Below are positions 16,699 through 24,920 of a DNA stretch of 64,000 nucleotides, piece after piece. Position 1 is the first letter of the stretch, and every line of letters starts with the position of its first letter. Origin of the DNA: Actinoplanes sp. DH11 (GTDB lineage Bacteria > Actinomycetota > Actinomycetes > Mycobacteriales > Micromonosporaceae); NCBI RefSeq assembly GCF_020873875.1, contig NZ_JAHWGU010000034.1, positions 31,465 to 95,464 on the forward strand, read 5' to 3'. The translations under genes and the position numbers were made by a program. The notes under the pieces were generated by a model. It saw only the letters and a program-made list of their open reading frames with translations. It had not been told where the DNA came from and searched no databases.

Positions 16699-17856
16699 AT
16701 GCGCCGCACCGTCTTCACCGAGGACCACGAGGCTTTCCGCCAGACCCTGCGGGAGTTCATCGAGGCCGAGGTAGTGCCCTATTACGATCAGTGGTTCGCC
16801 GCCGGTGAGGTACCGCGCGACCTCTACAAGAAACTCGCCGAGCTCGGTCTCTTCGGCATCGAGGTGCCCGAGGAGTACGGCGGCGCCGGCATCGACTCGT
16901 TCAAGTTCGCCGCGATCCAGACCGAGGAGACGACCCGGGCCGGTGTCTCGTTCGGCGCGTCCGGTGCCCACGTGGCGCTCTGCCTGCCGTACCTGCTGCA
17001 GCTCGCCACCGACGAGCAGAAGCGCCGCTGGCTGCCCGACTTCGTCTCCGGCGAGGCGATGTACGCGATCGCGATGACCGAGCCCGGCACCGGCAGCGAC
17101 CTGGCCGGCATGAGCACCACCGCCAAGCTCTCCGCGGACGGCAGCCACTACGTGCTGAACGGCGCCAAGACCTTCATCACCGGCGGCGTCCTCGCCGACA
17201 AGGTGATCGTCTGCGCCCGGACGTCGCCGCCCAAGCCCGACGACCGCCGGTTCGGCATCTCGCTGCTGGTGGTCGACACCAAGTCGCCCGGCTACTCGGT
17301 GGGCCGCAAGCTGGACAAGCTGGGCCTGAAGACGTCGGACACCGCCGAGCTGGCGTTCGTCGACGTCAAGGTCCCGGTCGAGGACCTGCTCGGCGAGGAG
17401 AACAAGGGCTTCTCCTACCTGGGCAAGAACCTGCCGAAGGAGCGGCTGTCGATCGCGTACGGCGCCTACGCGCAGGCCGCCGCGGCCGTCCGGTTCGCCA
17501 AGCAGTACGTGCAGGAGCGCAAGGTCTTCGGCCAGGCCGTCGCCTCGTTCCAGAACACCAAGTTCGAGCTGGCCGCCTGCCAGGCCGAGGTGGACGCCGC
17601 GCAGGCGGTCGCCGACCGGGCGCTCGAGGCTCTCGACGCGGGCGAGCTGACCGCCGCCGAGGCGGCGTCGGCGAAGCTGTTCTGCACCGAGGTGGCGCAC
17701 CGCGTCATCGACCGCTGCCTGCAGCTGCACGGCGGCTACGGCTTCATCAACGAGTACCCGATCGCCCGCCTCTACGCCGACAACCGGGTCAACCGGATCT
17801 ACGGCGGCACCTCCGAGGTGATGAAGATGATCATCGCGAAGGACATGGGGCTCTAG
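16699..17856 (+). CDS. Acyl-CoA dehydrogenase, LCAD/IVD-type catalytic base
   Basis: This 385-residue acyl-CoA dehydrogenase shows AMTEPGTGSDLAGM and the C-terminal RIYGGTSEVMKM. The SCAD-type glutamate is replaced by glycine (YGG). E248 in LPKERLSIAYGA occupies the helix-G base position used by long-chain and isovaleryl-CoA dehydrogenases, so catalysis should be intact. It differs in subclass from the first dehydrogenase of the operon, implying two distinct acyl substrates or successive oxidation steps. The start at 16699 lies 15 bases after the SDR stop, with only a weak GGAACG site. Confidence 0.9.
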   Translation: MRRTVFTEDHEAFRQTLREFIEAEVVPYYDQWFAAGEVPRDLYKKLAELGLFGIEVPEEYGGAGIDSFKFAAIQTEETTRAGVSFGASGAHVALCLPYLLQLATDEQKRRWLPDFVSGEAMYAIAMTEPGTGSDLAGMSTTAKLSADGSHYVLNGAKTFITGGVLADKVIVCARTSPPKPDDRRFGISLLVVDTKSPGYSVGRKLDKLGLKTSDTAELAFVDVKVPVEDLLGEENKGFSYLGKNLPKERLSIAYGAYAQAAAAVRFAKQYVQERKVFGQAVASFQNTKFELAACQAEVDAAQAVADRALEALDAGELTAAEAASAKLFCTEVAHRVIDRCLQLHGGYGFINEYPIARLYADNRVNRIYGGTSEVMKMIIAKDMGL

Positions 17857-17870
17857 ACGAGGAAGGGGTA

Positions 17871-17903
17871 CGGGCAGGCCCGCACCGCCGGCAAGCCTGC
17901 CCG
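17871..17903 (+). terminator. Stem-loop terminator after the dehydrogenase operon
   Basis: A perfect 9-bp stem (CGGGCAGGC / GCCTGCCCG) with a 15-nt loop starts 15 bases after the stop codon. A C-rich rather than U-rich tail follows. Confidence 0.6.
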
Positions 17904-18021
17904 TCCCCCCATCCTCCCGCGATAGGCCCCGCTTGGGATGTATCGACAAGCGTAACTTTCTGGCTACCGTCGGGCCGGGCAACCGCCCCCTTCCCCCACG
18001 TACGCCAGAAGGGCCTACCGT

Positions 18022-18762
18022 ATGCGTACCCCTGCTCGGTTCCTCCTCGCTGCCGCCGTGGCCGTCGCCGGCATGTTCGCGCCGGCCGCCGCGGCCGCGG
18101 CCGACCCGTCGGAGCCGCCCCCCACCACGATGGTCGTCGGCGGTCAGCCGGCCACCCAGAACTACTCCTTCATGGTCTATGTCTCCGGCTGCACCGGCTC
18201 GCTGATCAAGGCGAACTGGGCGGTCACCGCCAAACACTGCCCGACACCCGCATCGGTACGGGTCGGCAGCGTCGACCGCAGCAGCGGCGGCACGGTCGTC
18301 GCCGTACGCCGGGCCGTGAACCACCCGCGGATCGACGTGAAGCTGCTCGAACTCGCCTCCTCGGTCACCCACGCCCCCGCGCCGATCCCCACGGCGTCGG
18401 GCGCGACCGGCACCGCCACCCGGATCATCGGCTGGGGGCAGACCTGCCCGCAGCGCGGCTGCGGCTCCGCACCGCGCGTCGCCAACGAACTGAACACGTC
18501 GATCGTGGCGGACAGCCGCTGCGCCGGCATCGACGCCGCGTACGAGATCTGCACCAACAACACCAACGGCAACGCCGGCGCCTGCTACGGCGACTCCGGC
18601 GGCCCGCAGGTCCGGCAGGTCAGCGGCCGCTGGGCCCTGATCGGCGTCACCAGCCGGGCCGGCAACAACAGCTCGACGTGTGCGACCGCGCCGTCCATCT
18701 ACGGCGACCTGTCGTCCATCCGTGCCTGGGTGAACACGCAGGTGGGCGGGCTTCCCGCCTGA
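18022..18762 (+). CDS. Secreted trypsin-like serine protease (S1)
   Basis: The 246-residue precursor starts with a signal peptide (hydrophobic 7-27, Ala-rich cleavage region). The chymotrypsin-fold domain begins at VVGG (38-41). The triad is visible as H72 (TAKHC, where AAHC is usual), D105 (NHPRIDVKLLEL) and S192 (CYGDSGGP). Cysteines are positioned for disulfides, fitting an extracellular enzyme. ATG 18022 has AGAAGGG 7 bases upstream. No inhibitor or partner gene adjoins it; the role is probably nutritional proteolysis. Confidence 0.9.
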   Translation: MRTPARFLLAAAVAVAGMFAPAAAAAADPSEPPPTTMVVGGQPATQNYSFMVYVSGCTGSLIKANWAVTAKHCPTPASVRVGSVDRSSGGTVVAVRRAVNHPRIDVKLLELASSVTHAPAPIPTASGATGTATRIIGWGQTCPQRGCGSAPRVANELNTSIVADSRCAGIDAAYEICTNNTNGNAGACYGDSGGPQVRQVSGRWALIGVTSRAGNNSSTCATAPSIYGDLSSIRAWVNTQVGGLPA

Positions 18763-18856
18763 CAGCCGACACCACGGGCAGGCGCATCCGCAACGGGGGA
18801 CGGCGCCACCCGCGACGGCGGGCCGGTGCGCGCGCGTGCCGGCCCGCCAGCACGAC

Positions 18857-18869
18857 TACGCTGCCGGTC
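18857..18869 (+). promoter_or_regulatory. -10 element TACGCT placed for a leaderless transcript
   Basis: TACGCT (18857-18862) is followed by exactly 7 bases and then the ATG. The start codon would thus be the first transcribed base. No ribosome binding site precedes the gene. The same arrangement recurs upstream of 19556 and 61281. Confidence 0.45.
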
Positions 18870-19490
18870 ATGGCTCTCATCCACAAGGCGACGATCACCC
18901 CGACGAAGCTCGAGCTGCTCGCCGCCTGGCTGCCCACCCGGTCCTGGTTCGACGGGCCCGCCGAGCCCACCCTGACCCGGGTGGCCGCCGGCCGTTTCGA
19001 CGACCCGGCCGGCGAGGTGGGCGTCGAGGTCCTGCTGGTCCGCGCGGGGGAGGGGCCGGCGCTGCACGTCCCGCTCACCTACCGGGGCGCCCCGCTGCCG
19101 GGTGGCGACGACTTCCTGATCGGGTTCATGGAGCACTCCGCGCTCGGCCGGCGCTGGGTCTACGACGCGACCGGCGACCCGGTCTATCTCGCGCAGGTGG
19201 TCGACGTGATCCGGTCGGCCGGGCACGAGGCGGCCGAGGAGTTCGAGGACGGCGAGGTCCGCGACACCGACCTCAAGCTGACCGGCAGCGGCGCCGCGTC
19301 CGAGCCCGCCGGGCCGGTCACCGCCCACGCCGACGGCGACCCGACCGTGGTCACCGCCGGGGCCGTGACGCTCACCGTGCACCGCCTCCCCCTGATCGCC
19401 GTCGACCCGTCGGACGACGGGGTGCTCACCGCGTGCTGGCCCGGCCAGGAGGCCCCGGTCGTCCTGGTGCACCTGCACGCCGGCCGGTGA
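18870..19490 (+). CDS. Maltokinase N-terminal cap-like domain protein
   Basis: This 206-residue protein matches the cap-like N-terminal domain of actinobacterial maltokinases as a stand-alone unit. ATITPTKLELLAAWLPTRSW, then FDDPAGEVGVEVLLV, VPLTYRGAPLPG and HSALGRRWVYDATGDPVY are its conserved blocks. No kinase domain follows. Relatives are usually annotated only by this domain, and the function is unknown; a role in sugar or glucan metabolism is suggested by the family name only. No Shine-Dalgarno site is present, which fits leaderless translation from the ATG at 18870. Confidence 0.75.
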   Translation: MALIHKATITPTKLELLAAWLPTRSWFDGPAEPTLTRVAAGRFDDPAGEVGVEVLLVRAGEGPALHVPLTYRGAPLPGGDDFLIGFMEHSALGRRWVYDATGDPVYLAQVVDVIRSAGHEAAEEFEDGEVRDTDLKLTGSGAASEPAGPVTAHADGDPTVVTAGAVTLTVHRLPLIAVDPSDDGVLTACWPGQEAPVVLVHLHAGR

Positions 19491-19543
19491 GCGCGGCCTG
19501 ACATCCGCGGCGGCGGCCGGCACCGCACGTTGATGTCTGTCAT

Positions 19544-19555
19544 TACGCTGACGTG
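19544..19555 (+). promoter_or_regulatory. -10 element TACGCT placed for a leaderless transcript
   Basis: TACGCT (19544-19549) is followed by 6 bases and the ATG at 19556. This spacing decides in favour of 19556 over the GTG at 19553 as the start. Confidence 0.4.
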
Positions 19556-20224
19556 ATGATCAACGGGTGGGGTCTCGTCATCTTCGATTGCGACGGCGTG
19601 CTGGTCGACAGCGAACGGATCGCGGTCCGCGTCAACGTGGCCCTCGTCGCGGAGCTGGGCTGGCCTTTGACAGCGGCCGAGGTGATCGATCGTTTCATCT
19701 CCAGGTCCCACGCGTCCATCGCCGAGATCATCGCAGCGCGACTCGGCGATGAGGCGGCGGCGACCTGGACCGAGCGGTTCGAATCCGAACTCCAGCAGGC
19801 TGTGGACGCCGAACTGGTCGCGGTGGACGGTGTCGTGGAGGCGTTGGACCGGATCACCGTTCCGACGTGTGTGGCCTCCAGCGGTACGCATGCGAAGTTG
19901 CGGCACACCCTGGGCCGTACCGGTCTGTACCAGCGCTTCGCCGGCCGGATCTTCAGCGCCACCGAAGTCTCCCGCGGCAAGCCGGCCCCCGACCTGTTCC
20001 GGCACGCCGCGGCACGGATGGGCGTACCGCCGCAGGCATGCGTGGTGGTGGAGGACAGCCGGTACGGGGTGCAGGCGGCTCGGGCCGCGGGCATGCGGTG
20101 CCTGGCCTACGCGGGCGGACTCACCGCCGCCGACCGGCTCGACGGCCCCGGCACGACCGTCTTCGACGACATGCGCGATCTGCCGGCGCTGCTCGACAAG
20201 ATCCGGGTCCCGGACGCGGGGTGA
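19556..20224 (+). CDS. HAD-superfamily phosphatase (beta-phosphoglucomutase-like)
   Basis: This 222-residue protein is a HAD hydrolase of the phosphoglycolate phosphatase/beta-phosphoglucomutase subfamily. Motif I is FDCDGVLVDSE, motif II is VASSG, the lysine of motif III is GKPAPDLF and motif IV is VVEDSRYGVQAARAAGM. A helical cap lies between motifs I and II. It should dephosphorylate a small sugar phosphate or similar metabolite; substrate choice in this family cannot be read by eye. It appears monocistronic and has no ribosome binding site. Confidence 0.88.
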   Translation: MINGWGLVIFDCDGVLVDSERIAVRVNVALVAELGWPLTAAEVIDRFISRSHASIAEIIAARLGDEAAATWTERFESELQQAVDAELVAVDGVVEALDRITVPTCVASSGTHAKLRHTLGRTGLYQRFAGRIFSATEVSRGKPAPDLFRHAAARMGVPPQACVVVEDSRYGVQAARAAGMRCLAYAGGLTAADRLDGPGTTVFDDMRDLPALLDKIRVPDAG

Positions 20225-20269
20225 CCGCGCCGCTCGATGGCGTGCCCAGCGGGCGCCGCTGCGCCGGGG

Positions 20270-21385
20270 TCAGGCCACGAGCAGCCGGAGGCCGAGCTCG
20301 GCCGCGTCGAGGGCGGCGAGTTCGCGGTTGCGTTCGGCCCACCGCCCGGAGGACAGGTCGTCACGGAGGGTGTGCACCGCCCGCTGCTCGGCCTCCGGTC
20401 CGACCCGGGTCCACACCGAGACCGCACGGCGTACCGCATCGTTCAGGTATGCCTCGGGCCGGCGCCAATAGGCCTCGAGGAAGCCGTCGGCGCAGTCCCA
20501 CGGGATCAGCACCGGCTCCAGGCGGCCCCCGATCGCCCGGGCCAGCTCGTCCGCCGAGGGCCGGCCGGCGACGAGGCCGGCGACCTCGGGCAGGTAGTCG
20601 CGGGTGAGCCAGAACCGGCGCCGCCAGCCGGTGTCGCTCGCGTCGTGGGTGAACACCACCACGCGGCGGGCCACCCGGCGCATCTCGCGCAGCCCGGCGA
20701 CCGGGTCGTGCCAGTGATGGACGGTGCTGAACGCCATCGCCGCATCGAAGGACTGGTCCGCGAACGGCAGGCTCTCCGCGCCGGCGGCCACGCACGGCGC
20801 CGCGTCCGGACCACGCCAGGCCCGCATGACCGCCGACGGTTCCACCGCGGTGACCTCGCGGTCCGCAGGCTCGTAGGAGCCGGTGCCGGCCCCGACGTTG
20901 AGCACCGTCCGGGCGTCGCCGAGCGCCTCCCAGACCCGCGCGGCGATCCGCGGCTCGGTGCGCCGCGTCGCCGGGTACGCCGACCCGATGGTCTCGTACA
21001 ACTGCGCGCCCACCATTCTCAGCTGCTCCTCCGGTGTCGTCCTGATGCCCATCGCCCGCGCCCCCAGTTCCTCGTCTATCGCCGTGACCATGGCGGCAGC
21101 GCGGTCGCGCTGCTCCAGCAGCAGGCCGCGCAGCCGGCGCAGACGCGCGACCGCGTCGGTCGCCGGGTCGTCGACCAGATCGGCGATCTCCCGCAACCCG
21201 AAGCCCAGCCGCCGGTAGGCGAGCACCTCCCGCAGCCGCTCCACGTCGGCCGTCGAGTAGGCCCGGTGGCCGGCCGAGGTCCGTGCGGACGGCCGCATGA
21301 GCCCGATCTCGTCGTAGTGGTGCAACGTCCGGACACTCACGCCGGTCAGCTCGGCCACGCGTCCCACGGTCAGGTGCTCTGCCAT
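20270..21385 (-). CDS. MerR-type HTH fused to a SAM-dependent methyltransferase
   Basis: The 371-residue protein begins with a MerR DNA-binding domain (LTVGRVAELTGVSVRTLHHY, residues 5-24) followed by a coiled-coil dimerisation helix to about 110. The C-terminal ~230 residues form a class I methyltransferase with SAM motif VLNVGAGTG (161-169), an acidic motif VTAVEPS and FDAAMAFSTVHHW. MerR proteins normally carry an effector-binding domain there, so here SAM binding or methylation may be the sensed input. The ATG at 21385 lacks a ribosome site; CATAGT lies 7 bases upstream, fitting a leaderless transcript. It is divergent from a GNAT gene 69 bases away, a possible target. Confidence 0.85.
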   Translation of the reverse strand: MAEHLTVGRVAELTGVSVRTLHHYDEIGLMRPSARTSAGHRAYSTADVERLREVLAYRRLGFGLREIADLVDDPATDAVARLRRLRGLLLEQRDRAAAMVTAIDEELGARAMGIRTTPEEQLRMVGAQLYETIGSAYPATRRTEPRIAARVWEALGDARTVLNVGAGTGSYEPADREVTAVEPSAVMRAWRGPDAAPCVAAGAESLPFADQSFDAAMAFSTVHHWHDPVAGLREMRRVARRVVVFTHDASDTGWRRRFWLTRDYLPEVAGLVAGRPSADELARAIGGRLEPVLIPWDCADGFLEAYWRRPEAYLNDAVRRAVSVWTRVGPEAEQRAVHTLRDDLSSGRWAERNRELAALDAAELGLRLLVA

Positions 21386-21454
21386 GCGACCGACTATGCG
21401 GCCTGACGCCACGTGAGGTGCAAGCGTGGCCGCGAAGTCGGGCACCATGTGACC

Positions 21455-22255
21455 ATGGTCGATACCGCAGCCCTCCTGGCCGCCTACGACGAACAGATGC
21501 GCATGCCGCCCCGCACCGTCCCGACCGGCGTGACCTACGAACACGACGGACCGCTCCTCCGGATCGTCGGCGCGCACATGGGACGGATCCGGGCGCCGCG
21601 CGACGTCGGCGTCACCGGCGCCGCGCTGGACCGTCTGATCGCCCGCCAGCGGGACTACTTCCGGGCTCGTGGACAGGCCGTCGAGTGGAAACTACGGGCA
21701 CACGACCTGCCTGCGGACCTTCCCGAGCGTCTGGTCGCGGCCGGTTTCGAACCGCAGCAGCCGTCGGCGGTGCTGCTCGGCCTCGCCGAGGAGGTGGCCG
21801 CGGAGGTGGCCGCCGCACCGGTCCTGCCCGAGGGCGTCGTGGTGCGGCAGGTCAGTGCGGCGGAAGACCTGCGCCGCATCGGCGATCAGCAGACCGAGGT
21901 GTGGGGCTTCGACTGCTCCTGGGTCGCGGCCGATCTCATCGCCCGGGTGTCGGCGGATCCCGGCCAGATCACGGTTCTGGTTGCCGAGGCCGGCGACCGG
22001 CTCGCCTGCACGGCCTGGGCGGTCCGCCACACCGGCACCGACTTCGTCGCGCTGCTCGGCGGCACGACCCTGCCGGAATGGCGGGGGCGGGGCCTCTACC
22101 GGGCGATGCTCGCCATCCGGGCCCGGGAGGCGGTCGCCCGTGGCTACCGGCTGCTGCACGTCGACGCGTCGGCGCACAGCGCGCCCATCCTGCGCCGGTG
22201 CGGCTTCCGGGACATCACCACATCGGCGCTGTACCAGTGGACGCCGCCGGAATAG
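21455..22255 (+). CDS. GNAT-family N-acetyltransferase
   Basis: The 266-residue protein carries a GNAT domain in its C-terminal half. The acetyl-CoA-binding segment is LPEWRGRGLYRAMLAIRA, preceded by ITVLVAEAGDRLACTAW and followed by HVDASAHSAPILRRCGF. The N-terminal ~120 residues look like a second, degenerate GNAT-like half. The start ATG 21455 has no clear ribosome site. It faces away from the MerR-methyltransferase gene and may be controlled by it. The acceptor is unknown. Confidence 0.8.
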   Translation: MVDTAALLAAYDEQMRMPPRTVPTGVTYEHDGPLLRIVGAHMGRIRAPRDVGVTGAALDRLIARQRDYFRARGQAVEWKLRAHDLPADLPERLVAAGFEPQQPSAVLLGLAEEVAAEVAAAPVLPEGVVVRQVSAAEDLRRIGDQQTEVWGFDCSWVAADLIARVSADPGQITVLVAEAGDRLACTAWAVRHTGTDFVALLGGTTLPEWRGRGLYRAMLAIRAREAVARGYRLLHVDASAHSAPILRRCGFRDITTSALYQWTPPE

Positions 22256-22303
22256 CGGCGTCCTGCCGCGGCCGCGCGTGCCGCCGGCTGCGGCCGCCTT
22301 GGG

Positions 22304-23818
22304 TTACAGCGCGTCCTGCGCCTTGCGGGCGGCGATCAGGACCGGGTCCCAGACCGGGGCGTACGGCGGCGCGTAGCCCAGATCAAGAGCGGTCATCTCG
22401 CTCACCGTCATGCCGTTCCAGATCGCCACCGCGAAGGCGTCGATCCGCTTGGCGGCCTCGGTCTTGCCGACGATCTGGGCACCCAGCAGCTTGCCGGTCT
22501 CCTGCTCGGCGATCAGCTTGACGGTCATCGGGACGGCGCCGGGCATGTAACCGGCCCGGTTCGTGGACTCCACCGTCGCGGTCACGAACCGGAAGCCGGC
22601 CTGCGCCGCCTCCTTCGAGGAGAGGCCGGTGCGAGCCACCTCGAGGTCACAGATCTTGGTGATGCCGGTGCCGATGATGCCGGGGAAGGTGGCGTACCCG
22701 CCACCCAGGTTGATGCCGGCCACCCGGCCCTGCTTGTTGGCGTGGGTGCCGAGCGGCACGTGCACCGGGCGTCCGCTGACACGGTTGAGCACCTGCGTGC
22801 AGTCGCCGGCGGCCCAGACACCCTCGACCGGGCCGGTGGGCCCGACCACTCGCTGCCGCAGGTCGGTGGCGAGACCTCGGGTGACGCCGAGCGGGATGCC
22901 GGCGGCTTCGGCGAGCCCGGTGTTCGGCCGTACGCCCAGGGCCAAAATCACCACGTCCGCCGGCAACGTCCCGGCGTCGGTGACCACCGCCCGGATCTGA
23001 CCCTTGTCGGTCTCCAGGCCCTGCACGGTGACGCCGGTCCGCAGATCGATGCCGAGCTTCTCGACGGACGCGCCGACCAGGGCGCCCATGTCCGGGTCGA
23101 TCGTCGACATGGGTTGCGGAGCCTGCTCGACGAGGGTCACCGTGAGGTCGCGGCGCACCAGCGCCTCGGCCATCTCCACCCCGATGTAGCCGGCACCGAT
23201 CACCACGGCGTTCCGTTTCCGGCGGCCGCGTGCCTGCTGACCGGCCGGGGCTTGCTGGCCGGTCGGGGCTTGCTGGCCGGTCGGGGCCTGCTGGCCGGTC
23301 GGGGCTTGCTGGGCGGCCGCCGATCTGTGGCCGGGCTGCGTCGGCCCGCCGGTCGGCATCTCGTCGACGGTGAGCCAGTCGTGCACGGCCGCGCCGTCGC
23401 CGAGCGTCTGCACCCCGAAGACGCCGCCGATCCGGTCCGCGGCCCACGGCGGGCGCACCGGGGTGGCGCCGGCCGCGTACACCAACTCGTCGAAGCCCTC
23501 CCGGAACTCGCGCCCGGACGCGGCGTCGACAACGGTCACCGTCCGCGCGGCGAGATCAATTCCGGTCACCTCATGCCGGATGCGCACGTCGATGCCGGCC
23601 GCGTCGAAGTCCGCCGGTGCCCGCGCGACAAGCGCCTCCGGCCCGTCAACCAGACCACCGATCCAGTAGGGGATGCCGCATGCCGAATAGGACGTGAACT
23701 CACCCCGCTCGAACGCGAGAATCTCCAGCTCGTCCCGCTTACGCCGCTTCCGCGCCTGCGACGCCGCCGACATCCCGGCCGCATCACCGCCGATGACGAT
23801 CAGTCGCATCCGGTCCAT
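22304..23818 (-). CDS. CoA-disulfide-reductase-like flavoprotein with a repeat insert
   Basis: This 504-residue FAD/NAD(P)H protein belongs to the pyridine-nucleotide disulfide oxidoreductase class with a single active cysteine. Motifs are IVIGGDAAGMSAA near the N-terminus, C47 in YSACGIPYWIGG (the CoA-disulfide reductase/NADH oxidase position), a second dinucleotide motif VVIGAGYIGVEMAEAL (206-221) and GVWAAGDC. The C-terminal dimerisation domain is present; no rhodanese domain is fused. Residues ~155-200, between the FAD and NAD motifs, form a repeat insert built on QQAPTG that relatives lack to my knowledge. ATG 23818 is chosen, with GGGGCAG just upstream; the in-frame ATG at 23809 is an alternative. 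Confidence 0.85.
   Translation of the reverse strand: MDRMRLIVIGGDAAGMSAASQARKRRKRDELEILAFERGEFTSYSACGIPYWIGGLVDGPEALVARAPADFDAAGIDVRIRHEVTGIDLAARTVTVVDAASGREFREGFDELVYAAGATPVRPPWAADRIGGVFGVQTLGDGAAVHDWLTVDEMPTGGPTQPGHRSAAAQQAPTGQQAPTGQQAPTGQQAPAGQQARGRRKRNAVVIGAGYIGVEMAEALVRRDLTVTLVEQAPQPMSTIDPDMGALVGASVEKLGIDLRTGVTVQGLETDKGQIRAVVTDAGTLPADVVILALGVRPNTGLAEAAGIPLGVTRGLATDLRQRVVGPTGPVEGVWAAGDCTQVLNRVSGRPVHVPLGTHANKQGRVAGINLGGGYATFPGIIGTGITKICDLEVARTGLSSKEAAQAGFRFVTATVESTNRAGYMPGAVPMTVKLIAEQETGKLLGAQIVGKTEAAKRIDAFAVAIWNGMTVSEMTALDLGYAPPYAPVWDPVLIAARKAQDAL
23239..23310 (-). repeat. Four 18-bp tandem repeats inside the flavoprotein gene
   Basis: Four consecutive units of GGCCGGTCGGGGCTTGCT (plus-strand view), with one or two changes in units 1 and 3, encode QQAPTG units. 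The period is a multiple of 3, so copy-number change would keep the frame. Degenerate half-units flank the array. Confidence 0.85.
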
Positions 23819-23852
23819 TCTGCCCCACGCGCCAGCCGTCCGGGGCGCCGGA

Positions 23853-24019
23853 GAGGGGGCGGCTCGGCGAGGCGTTCCCCGGTACGCGGGGGAGGGGGCG
23901 GCTCGGCGACGCGATCCCTGGTATGCGGGGGAGGGGCGGCCTGGCAGCGCGGTCCCTGGTACGCGGGGGGAGGGGGCGGCCTGGCAGCGCGGTCCCCGGT
24001 ACGCGGGGGGAGGGGGCGC
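23853..24019. repeat. 39-bp tandem array, four units plus a partial
   Basis: Units begin with GAGGGGGCGG at 23853, 23892, 23931, 23970 and 24010 and end with GGTACGCGGGG-like sequence. The internal part changes from GCTCGGCGA to CCTGGCAGCG between the first and last pairs. The unequal spacing (39, 39, 39, 40) and the divergence suggest growth by slippage. No coding potential is apparent. Confidence 0.8.
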
Positions 24020-24142
24020 GTATGCAGTGCGGTGTGCAGGATTTCGATGCGGCGGCGGGCGAGGCAGCTGAGAGCGGTGTGGTGTTCCTGCCCTCGGCTT
24101 TCCTGTGGTCTGTGGGCCACTGCGTTGGGTCTGCGTGGCGGT

Positions 24143-24217
24143 GTTGATCTGCTAGCGATGCGAAATCGCTGTGATCAAGGGGTCGAAACCGCGATTTCGC
24201 ATCGCTAGCAGATCAAC
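24143..24217. repeat. 75-bp palindromic element, copy A
   Basis: Two perfectly complementary 27-bp arms (24143-24169 and 24191-24217) begin GTTGATCTGCTAGCGATGCG and flank a 21-nt loop. The element is far less GC-rich than its surroundings. Copies with the same 27-21-27 geometry occur at 34684 and 63252. Here it lies between divergent genes, so it cannot be acting as a simple 3'-end terminator. Confidence 0.92.
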
Positions 24218-24412
24218 ATCTCGGCCGGGGGCGCGTCTGGCGCCACTATGACCCGCGAGGGGACACCGGGTTGATGCGCGGAGGGTGTCGGCTGGGTGGT
24301 GATCGGCGATCGGGGGGGGTGCGGCGGGCGGCGGTGTTCCATGGGTGCTGTCAAGCGGCAGTGGTGAGGATCTGCCGGTTTGTGACGGACTGGGCGGCCC
24401 GGGTGAGGGGGT

Positions 24413-24510
24413 GTGTGCGGGCGGGTTGGCGGCGTGGGTGCGGGGGGTGTGGGCGGACTGGCGGCGTGGGTGCGGGGATGTGTGGGCGGGCTGGTGGCGT
24501 GGGTGCGGGG
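24413..24510. repeat. 33-bp G-rich tandem array, three units
   Basis: The core GCGTGGGTGCGGGG recurs at 24432, 24464 and 24497, each preceded by a GTGTGGGCGGGCTGGCG-like stretch. It is strongly G-rich on the plus strand, so G-quadruplex formation is possible. Confidence 0.7.
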
Positions 24511-24649
24511 GGAGAGGGGCCGGTCGGCGGAGTGGCGCTGTTACCGGTTGATTTCCGGAAAGCTGCCGCGAGTGGTTGCCTGGCACATCAGCCGCGATCT
24601 ATGGTGAGCCCACCGCACCCCATCAACCGCCCCCGCGCGTGGCGGCATC

Positions 24650-24665
24650 GTCGAAGCGCTTCGAC
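24650..24665. promoter_or_regulatory. LacI-type operator upstream of the GH3 gene
   Basis: GTCGAAGCGCTTCGAC is a perfect 16-bp palindrome with the central CG of LacI-family sites. It is identical to the site at 29124-29139 and differs by one base from the one at 29092-29107. It lies 255 bases before the GH3 start, implying a long leader or a further promoter. The regulator at 28034-29050 is the obvious binder. Confidence 0.75.
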
Positions 24666-24920
24666 AAAGCGGCTGACACCGCGCCGCCCCCGCGCCATGA
24701 CAGCCCGGCAACACCGCGCCGGAGCCAACCCCCGACGCCACGCCACGACAGCCTGACGCCGCGCCATGACAGTCCGATACCGCGGCGAACAGCTCGACGC
24801 CGGCGGCAAGAGAGCGCCAGCGCCGGCAGCAAGAGAGCGCTGACGCCAGCGCTGACGCCGGCGCCGGCGCCGTGTCCGGAGGCGTTCCGCCGCCATGCCC
24901 GTTCTTCGATGGAGACCACC

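Larger units (their letters stand above)
23819..24920. other. 1.1-kb intergenic region rich in repeats
   Basis: No credible gene is seen between the divergent flavoprotein and GH3 genes. Open frames here are repetitive Arg/Pro/Gly-rich translations. The region holds a 39-bp tandem array, palindrome copy A, a 33-bp array, a LacI-type operator at 24650-24665, and purine/GC repeats with short duplications around 24790-24870. The GH3 promoter must lie in its right part, but I found no clear -35/-10 pair. Confidence 0.6.

Noticed and set aside
24143..24217. Palindrome copy A as an ordinary rho-independent terminator
   Set aside because: It lies between divergent genes with no upstream transcript ending there and has no T-tract; its sequence is shared with two distant copies.
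24576..24920. In-frame 115-residue extension upstream of the GH3 signal peptide
   Set aside because: It is low-complexity, contains the LacI operator sequence in its coding region and would bury the clear signal peptide that starts at 24921.
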